The notes under the pieces were generated by a model. The model was not told where the DNA came from, searched no databases, and saw nothing but the letters and a program-made list of their open reading frames with translations. A stretch of DNA of 63,243 nucleotides from Akkermansiaceae bacterium. GTDB lineage: Bacteria; Verrucomicrobiota; Verrucomicrobiia; Verrucomicrobiales; Akkermansiaceae. Below are positions 26,394 through 34,500 of the stretch, in pieces (the first letter of the stretch is position 1; every line of letters starts with the position of its first letter). A program made the position numbers and the translations under genes. The DNA is taken from NCBI GenBank assembly GCA_903827375.1, contig CAIKHZ010000177.1, positions 1-63,243 of the forward strand, in the 5' to 3' direction.

Positions 26394-27674
26394 TTAGCCG
26401 ATCACACAGGGCAGCAGAATACCGTCGCGCATGCCGTGGATTTTCTTTTTGTCCAGTGGGACGATGGTGGCCAGGCAGCCGCCAAAACTGGTAACGCCAG
26501 CCCGGTTGGTGAAGAAGTATGGGCACAGGCGCACCCGGCCCTGCATCATCTCCACCGAGCCGTCATCGCGAAACACCGGATGCTCGACGGGGCGGCCCTC
26601 ATGGAATTGCTGCAGCATCCACGGCTGGCTCTGCGCTTCATCGAGCGCATGGAGCAGACGGTCGGACCACTCGGCAGCTGATAGATCGTGACCGATAAAC
26701 ACACCGCGTGAGCCCCAAGCGGTGGGGTGAAACCCGCTGATTTTAAGCACCAATTGGCGGTCCTTTTGGCTGAAGGCAGCCACCTCATCCCAGGCATGCA
26801 CATCCAAACGCGGCAGCGCGGCGTGGGGCGGCAAGGGCGTGGCATCCAGCACCCAGCCAAATGGCACCAACTGGCGCAAGCGTTGCAAGTGGCCTCCTCT
26901 CAGCGCCTGTTCCCATTCGCGCTTGAGTGATGGTGACCACAGCAGGGCCAGCCACAATTTGTCCTCCAAGTGCGGTTTGAATGGCGGCGTCACGCTGGCA
27001 CCACCGGCCGCCGATGCCGCAGCCAACGCCTCGGCCGCCGGCACCGAGCGCCAGTCAAACAGCTCGAAAAACCGGTAAACGTCGCGGCCGTCTGCTGTGT
27101 AGGTTTCGGCGGAGAGCACCTCCCATGGCGTGCCGAGTTGGCGGGTGAGCCAGGCCATTTCGGGGCGGTAATCGGCGGATTCCTCCGCCAGCAGGACCGC
27201 CCCGCCGTTTGGCAGCAGCGAGCGGAATCCCTCGAGCATGCCCTCGGCACCGCCCAGCACGTCAAATCCCGCCTCGGCATAAACCCGCGACAGCCAGGCA
27301 GTCACACCCATGCCGCCCGGCACACTGTCCAGTTCAGTCATGGCAAACCCCTGCTCCGTCAAGATTAGGTCAGGCCGGATCACTCGCGGAAATTCATCCG
27401 CCGTGCGCCCGTCGCGCTGCCATGCCCGCAGCCACTCCGGCTTGCCCGCATCAAGCAATGGGGCCAACCACAGCGGTCCCTTATCTCCCGCACTCCGGCG
27501 GTAGAGCCGGTCGCAAGCCTGTTGAAACTTCGCCAGGGGGTGGCCCAAGGCCATCATTTGCCGGGCCTCAGCGCGAGTCAACCGCAGCGGTTGTGGCGAG
27601 TAACGCCAGTCACCACCACCAAACAGCCCACCCTCAGGCAGTGCGCTCCGCAATTTTGATAGACTCAATTCCAT
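26394..27674 (-). CDS. hypothetical protein, possibly ATP-grasp-like
   Basis: I do not recognise this 426-residue protein with confidence. It has no signal peptide or membrane segments. RPDLILTEQGFAMTELDSVPGGMG at about 99-122, LVLKISGFHPTAWGSRGVFIG at about 305-325 and a C-terminal RLCPYFFTNR ... GGCLATIVPLDKKKIHG recall the spacing of ATP-grasp-like ligases (nucleotide-binding Lys and Gly-rich loop, then an Asp/Glu/Asn end), but no match is certain. The codon usage is like that of its neighbours and the frame is intact, so it is a real gene. It lies upstream of and in line with nadD (minus strand order nadD, then this gene). Confidence 0.75.
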   Translation of the reverse strand: MELSLSKLRSALPEGGLFGGGDWRYSPQPLRLTRAEARQMMALGHPLAKFQQACDRLYRRSAGDKGPLWLAPLLDAGKPEWLRAWQRDGRTADEFPRVIRPDLILTEQGFAMTELDSVPGGMGVTAWLSRVYAEAGFDVLGGAEGMLEGFRSLLPNGGAVLLAEESADYRPEMAWLTRQLGTPWEVLSAETYTADGRDVYRFFELFDWRSVPAAEALAAASAAGGASVTPPFKPHLEDKLWLALLWSPSLKREWEQALRGGHLQRLRQLVPFGWVLDATPLPPHAALPRLDVHAWDEVAAFSQKDRQLVLKISGFHPTAWGSRGVFIGHDLSAAEWSDRLLHALDEAQSQPWMLQQFHEGRPVEHPVFRDDGSVEMMQGRVRLCPYFFTNRAGVTSFGGCLATIVPLDKKKIHGMRDGILLPCVIG

Positions 27675-27745
27675 CCCGCCCCAACCTCACCCCGCTGATG
27701 CCACCTGCCAAGCCCGGATTTTTCCGTTCAAGGGGTCGAGGGGCA

Positions 27746-28324
27746 TTATTTCCGGTATAGGCAGCGACTTGTGATCCACTCGGCCACAGTTGGGGCCAGC
27801 CAAGGATGATTGGATGCACCATGGGCGAAGGCGTCGCGGATGGCGCTGGCCGAGGCCGGATGACTGCCGACAAGAGCATGCATCACGAAACCCGGCCGTG
27901 GCTGGGGCGGGGAGCCGCGACTCAACACAATGAACTCGACGCAAGCCGCCAAGCGCTGCGGCTGCTCCCAGTCCTCCAATGCGTTCCATTGATCACCGCC
28001 TAAAATCCAAAACAAGCGTGCGTTGGCAAACCTCACCTGCATCGCCTCGGCCGTCGCGTAGGAAAACGATGCAGCGTCGCGCCGCAACTCCCAATCATCC
28101 ACCACCGCCCATGCTAGATCCGCCGTGGTCCGCCGCAGCATTTCCAGACGATCCTCCGCCGATGCCGGCACCCGACCGGTTTTATGCGGTGAAATCCGGC
28201 AGGGGAGGAAGCGCACTTCGTCCAAGCCCAGCGCTTGTTGCGCCAGCGCCGCCATGAGCCGATGGCCGAGATGGACCGGATCAAACGTCCCACCAAACAA
28301 CGCGATTTTCCTAACTTCCGACAT
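27746..28324 (-). CDS. nadD: nicotinate-nucleotide adenylyltransferase
   Basis: The 192-residue protein begins MSEVRKIALFGGTFDPVHLGH, the nucleotidyltransferase GGTFDPxHxGH motif. It has LPCRISPHKTGR and ends in HPASASAIRDAF, equivalent to the family ISSTxIR motif. It adenylates nicotinate mononucleotide in NAD synthesis. The annotated frame runs 71 codons further upstream, but conserved sequence begins at ATG 28324. This start overlaps a protein-like fragment in another frame (see next entry). Confidence 0.95.
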   Translation of the reverse strand: MSEVRKIALFGGTFDPVHLGHRLMAALAQQALGLDEVRFLPCRISPHKTGRVPASAEDRLEMLRRTTADLAWAVVDDWELRRDAASFSYATAEAMQVRFANARLFWILGGDQWNALEDWEQPQRLAACVEFIVLSRGSPPQPRPGFVMHALVGSHPASASAIRDAFAHGASNHPWLAPTVAEWITSRCLYRK

Positions 28325-28479
28325 GATTGAAAACTTCCCGAAGGTCCTAGCCGCCTGCAGCGCCCGAGGATGCGATTGTTGCCGGGCTCGCGCAAGGCTT
28401 TTGCCAAAGCCGTCTGATGAGGGGCGGCAATGATGCCGATATTGGCGGCGTATTTGTTGCGGACGAAGGCAATCCCGTG
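28322..28479 (-). pseudogene. possible RpiB-like remnant upstream of nadD
   Basis: In the frame ending at nadD's start codon, the minus strand reads HGIAFVRNKYAANIGIIAA, then PHQTALAKALREPGNNRILG. This recalls the ribose-5-phosphate isomerase B segment GIGMSIAANKxPGIRAAL ... REHNDANVLxLG. It is preceded by an in-frame stop and lacks the rest of the enzyme. The resemblance is by eye only; it may be a decayed gene or chance. Confidence 0.25.
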
Positions 28480-28548
28480 CTAAACTTGCGACATCAGCAA
28501 TGAACCGATAACTCATGCCCAGCGCTGATTGCATCAACTGCCTCCATT

Positions 28549-31500
28549 ATGAAACCCATCCTGACGCGCTGCGTCTGCCAACTCATGCTGCTTTCTCCGC
28601 TCGCGTCGGGCGAGGCATTGCTCCAGTATTTCAACACCAGTTGGGCCGAGATTGAAGCTAAAATCCCGGATCTGGCGGAGGCCGGCTACGATTCATTGTG
28701 GCTCCCACCGCCCACCAAGGCTGGCGGTGGGGGCTCTGTGGGCTACGATCTGTTTGATCCATTTGACCTCGGCAGCAAGGATCAACGCGGCACGGTTTCC
28801 ACATTCTACGGAACGGAGGCCGATCTTCTGCACTTGATAGAAACCGCGCACCGCTTTGGGATCCGGATCTATCTGGATAACATCATGAACCACCGGGGCT
28901 TCGAGGTGCCCGGTAGCAACCTTGCCACGCCGATCGACCTGTACCCCGGGATGCTGCCGGAGGATTTTCACCTGCAAGTCACCCAAGACGGGTACTACCG
29001 CAACTGGGGCGGGATCAGCAATTACAACGACCCATGGCAGGTGTGGAATTTGAGCACCTCAAATCTGGTAGATATATCGCAGGAGCCCAACGGGGATTTC
29101 AAGAATGACAATTTCGGGCCTAACATGGGGGATCGGCATCCGAAGATTAAATTTGTTAGACACCCGAACAACCCGGAATACTACTGTTACGCGCCGGGCG
29201 GCAGATATGTCGGGTTTGGTGCGGGCAACGGCCTCACAACCCAGATGCTGGCGCAAAACCCGGGCTTTTATGCCGAGTACGTGGAGGATTACCTGAGCCG
29301 GGCCGTCCGCTGGGAGATGGACCGCACGAAGGCCGACGGGTTGCGGCTGGACGCGGTGAAGCATGTTCGCCCGGACTTTTTTGGGGCTGGCTATGGAGCT
29401 GACAAGGATTCGAGCACATACGGATATCTCGGCCAAGTCCAATTGCAGTTTGACCTGACGCGCGGGTTTGTTAATTCCAGCCTGCGAGCCACGGTTTTCG
29501 ACACCGAAGTGGCGCGGACCAATGCCATGGTGTTTGGCGAACACCTTGGCGGCACCGCTCAACAGCCATATATAAACGCCGGGATGCGACTGCTGGATAA
29601 CATCTTGCAGAGCACATTGATCAATAATCTGCCGTTCGGCCCGCTCAACGGAATGGACCAGCCGGGTGGCGGCGGCTTGCCGGGCGGTTCGGGCATCGCG
29701 GTGGGCTTCGCTCAAAGCGCGGATAATGGCTACATGCCCAAGCGCGGGTTGGCCCACGCGTTTCTTCTTACCCGGGCCGGTCTGCCGGTGGTGTACACCG
29801 ACGGCAACCACCATGCCGGGGTTCTAGGTGAAATCGGCAAGGCGTTTCCGGCTAACGCTAACAGCAATTTTCTCGGCCAATTTGGCGATGGGGCGCTACC
29901 TAACCTGCTAACCATTCACAATCAGTTTGCCCGAGGCGAGCAGATTCCCAAATGGAGTGACAGCAGTGTTTGCGCGTACGAACGCCGCGACAAGCGGGAA
30001 AATGCGTCGATGAGCGACGGCGACGGGACGACGATGCTCTTCATGATGAATTGCAACGGCGATGCCGGCCAACAACGCGATATCATCACCAGTTTTCCAG
30101 GGGGCGCTTACCTCTGGCAGTACGCCACCGGCACCACCGACAGCGGCGACCCCATCAACGGATTTTATACCACCGTTCCTGGCGATCAGAACATGGCAGG
30201 GGTCATGATTCCCAAGGATGGCTACTTTGCATTTTCCTGGCGGACGCCCGAGCCATCGGATTTGTGGAGCCATAACGGCGGCCAGCCGATCACACTCCTG
30301 CAAAACGGCGCAGCTCCGGCGTCGCTGACGTATGTGCGAAAGGATGGGCCGGATGGCGACCCTAACTTCAATCCAAATGGCGTTGCGGGTGCTGTGGCCG
30401 GGAGTTTTTCCTATCCGTGCAGCGTGCCTCGGATCACTGACGGCTCAAATCTCGCGTTCATCGCACGGGCCGACGCCTCGGCCGAAAACATGCTGATGAA
30501 GCTCGACGGCGGCGTGGACGTCAATTCGCAGATGGGCATCGGTCCACTCACGGGCGACCTGCGTGACAACAAGCCGGGGGCGGCGAACGACGGGTTTCTT
30601 GGCTACGAGCAGATGCAGTTTTCGAGCCGCGAATACGGCGAAAAATTTGCCAATTCAGACACATCGCAAAATAATTTCGGATCGGCTGGTGCCGGCACCT
30701 ATCGAGCCGGTGGCAGTTATACCGGCGGCAATTCCGGGACCAACAGCTATGACACGGAAGGTGGCCACGTGGCGGCCTTTATCTATCATGATCCAACATC
30801 CAATAACGATCATGGCGCAAAACAATATATCGACAATGGCAGCAGTGTAACGGCCTGGGCGAAGACCAATTCGGTGGGCGGTGGCTATCGCATGTGGTTC
30901 TATTATACCACCGATGCCAGCTTCCCAGAAGGCGCAGGCGGCGTCGGCATTGGCTCCACCCGGAGCACAGAACTGCATTGGGACCACAACGAGGGAAGCG
31001 ACAACTGGTGGACGGTCACGTTCACAAAGCCGGCTGGCAATCTGATTTACAAGATCGGCGTCTATCAAGATAGCTCCGGTGGCCAGCCTGTGGCGAGTGT
31101 TTTTCCGGCCAACGCGGACGCGGTGTACCGGAAAAAACACGGCATGACCACGTTCCAGATCACCCATTTCGACGCGACATCGAAGACGCTCTATCCGCAC
31201 AACGATTATGGCAGCACCCAGACCGGCCTTAGCCAGGGGTTCCACGTGTTGCGTGCTAGGCCGTTTCTGGATCGTTCCGGGCGGGCATCGATTTTCAGCA
31301 CGTTTACGCAGACGTTTTACTATGACACGGAGTTGCCGCAGGGTGAAATCCTCTGGCCTCAGAACGACGGCGACACGGTGAGCGGTTCGCAGTATCTCGT
31401 GGTGCTTCGCACTGACCCGAGCGTGACGGACGTCTGGTATCATATCGATGACAGCGATGACTCCAACGACGATATTCACACCGGTTCGCAAGGCGGCAAT

Positions 31501-34500
31501 GGCGTCGGCTTCGAGCCATTCATCGATGCTAACGGCAACCGGCAGTATGACCCCGGCGAGGCATTCACCGACCTGAACGGCAACGGCGTCTGGGATCACT
31601 CCCTCACCACCGCCTGGGTCAAGGCTACCCCCGTCACCCAGTCTCCTGGCATTACCCCCTCCAACCCCGGTTTCACCAAAGAGTGGCGTTGCTACTACAA
31701 CAATATTCCCGCCACGGGCAGCGCCACCCTCCGAGTGCGCCTGCGCAAACTCTCGTCAGCCACCTACAATGACTTCGGCCTAACGGATGTTGCTGGCCAT
31801 TTTACCACCCTCACCCGCACTGTGAACACGCGGGGCCCTCAATACCGGATGTTCATGGCCTATCCGCAGAATGATGGCGACGCTGTCGGCCCGGGCTACG
31901 TGATGAAAGTATATTTCAGCCCGGAACTCGCCAACGGAGTATCCACCGCCGATCTGATCAAGCGCTTCCTCATTCGCATTTCCAGCAGCGAGTCCGCTTC
32001 CCCGGCCAATCCCGTCATTCAGCCGCAGAACGCCTACACGCTCGGCCAAGAGGGAGGCTACGGCGTGCTGGCCTTTACCCTGCCTAACATCTACAACAAC
32101 CAGCCTGGATTTCTGCATACCTTGGCGGTGGATTACACGCCACCTCCCGGCGGGGTGCCTCTGGCGGCGACCCGGTTGGTCAAGGCCTGGCCGTTAGCAG
32201 TGATCAAGGATAGCATCATCAATCCACCGCAATTTGATGCAGATAGCAGTGCCTATCAGACGATCCTTCCCGACGTGGCAACCCCAACCGCCGCCCAACG
32301 TACGATTCCCATCAGTGTGGAAACCAATCTGGATGCGAGCGCGGTGGCCATCCGCTTCACCCTCGGCACGGTCAACACGGGTGACATCGTGCCGGATGCT
32401 GCCAATCCAACGGTCTCCGGCAACACCAAAGTCTGGAATTTCGCTTGGACCCATGTCGCCGCGGGTAACTATCAATTCAGCGCCACGGTCACCACCCCCA
32501 GCGGCAGCGCCACCGCGACTCGAAGCATCAGCGTGATCTACCGACAGTTGCTCACCGCCACCAGCGGGCGCATAGACAATGATGACGACGGACTTCCGGA
32601 CGTCATCGAAGCCACGGTCACCCCGTTGCCAAGCACCCCGCCAAACACCTGGACGAGCGACCAAGTTCACTTGGCCTTGATTTCCGGCAAGACCAACCCG
32701 CTGAGCCCCGATACCGATGGTGATGATCTATCCGACGGCCTCGAACTCGGCTGGGCCAGCGCCGTGCCCGACACCCGTCCCGCCGCTGATACCAATGGCG
32801 ACGGAACCCCCAACTTTCAGCCAGACCTGGATCCACCGGTTTACAACACCACTGACATGGCCAACCCTCCGGGCGATTACAGCTATTTCAGCCCTTGGTC
32901 CTACAATCCTAACAATTCACGCACCGACCAAATCGCAGGGAGCGTCACCGATCCTAACAAGCCAGACAGCGATGACGACGGTCTGCCAGATGGGGTGGAG
33001 GATCGAAGTTATCTGATCACAAGCGGCGCTGGCGGGTTGCCTAACTATCAAATAGTTCACAACGGACGGGTGGATATCGGGGTGCCAGATGCCAACCGAA
33101 TCGTGCATATCATCGCCCATCCGCCGACATTCTATAACACCTCGCGGGTGGATCGCGCCAAGCTGCTAGCTCACTCGCCCACCGCCGTGTGGCTTGAAAC
33201 CGACCCCAACAACCAGGACTCCACGGGCTGCGGCCTCAGTGATGGTGCCAAGGATGCCAACCACAATGGCATCGTGGATCTCGCCATCATCGACCGCAAC
33301 CAAATCGACGGCTCAGGCAACTTCGTGGTGGTCGCTACCTTCTCCAGCTTCACCCAGTCCGTCACCGTGACGCGCTTCGGCACCCTGGTGACGTTCCGCT
33401 ATTCCGATTTTTGCTACCCATATCTCGAAGTCAGCGGCTCCTCGGCCGGTTCCACCTTCACATCAACCGCCCTCGATAAACAGCGCTTGGCCGCCATCTT
33501 CCGCCCTGCAGGCGTCGTTCGGGCCGACGGATTGGATGTCCTCTGGCTGGAAACCGACCCGCGCCTGAGCAGCACCAGCGGCGATGGCCTGCCCGATGGC
33601 TGGAAACTCCAGCATCACCTCGACCCCTGGGATGACGGCGTGATAGGCCACTACAATTTGCACACCGGCAAGCTCATCACCACCACCGAAAACGGCCCGG
33701 ACGGCTCGCCCGCCGGCGATGGCATCACTAATCTGACAAAATTCCTCAGCGGCTTGGATCCGCACGTCGCCGGTCAACCGAAGCCGCCCTCGCCGGGATC
33801 CATCCAGATCGGTCCGGGCGTGACGACCACCGTGGGTGCGGTGACTAACAGCCACAGCTTCACCGACTGGACCGCCGACGATCTCATCGCCCTGGATTTC
33901 CGAGACGGAGACGGGCCAAACAACAACGGTTCGGATATCTATCATGCCAATGACGGCTGGGACACTTCACGCGATTTGGTGGCCTTCTACGCCCACGACG
34001 GTGGCGATCCAATCCTTGGCGGCGACGGAAAATTTTATTTTCGCGTTGATCTCAACGATCTGAAAGTCCTCGCCGAACAAGGCAATCTGGATATCTATGT
34101 GGCACTCAATTTCGGCAACCCCGGCACCGGCGAATACAACCTGCCCGACGAGGTGGACACCGGCACCACCATGGGCTGGCAGGCCGTCGTCGCCAGTTAC
34201 CAAACGGATAGCGGCCGCGTCTATCTGTGGGATAAATCCCGCAGCGGCCCCGGCGCGCACTCGACGGCTATCGGCCAGGATTTGGCGCAGTTCAACGTGG
34301 CAGTTCGAGACCAAAACTCAGCTAACGGCTTCGGCAAGGCGTGCTACAACTCGGACCTCGACGCGGTCGAGTTTTCTATCAGCCGCCAAGCGCTCCTCGA
34401 CGCGGGCTGGGGTGGCGACGCATCAACCCTGAACTACCAGGTCTATACCACCAAGGACGGGACCGGGAACAGCCCGCCGGGGGCAGGTGACTTGGGCGGC

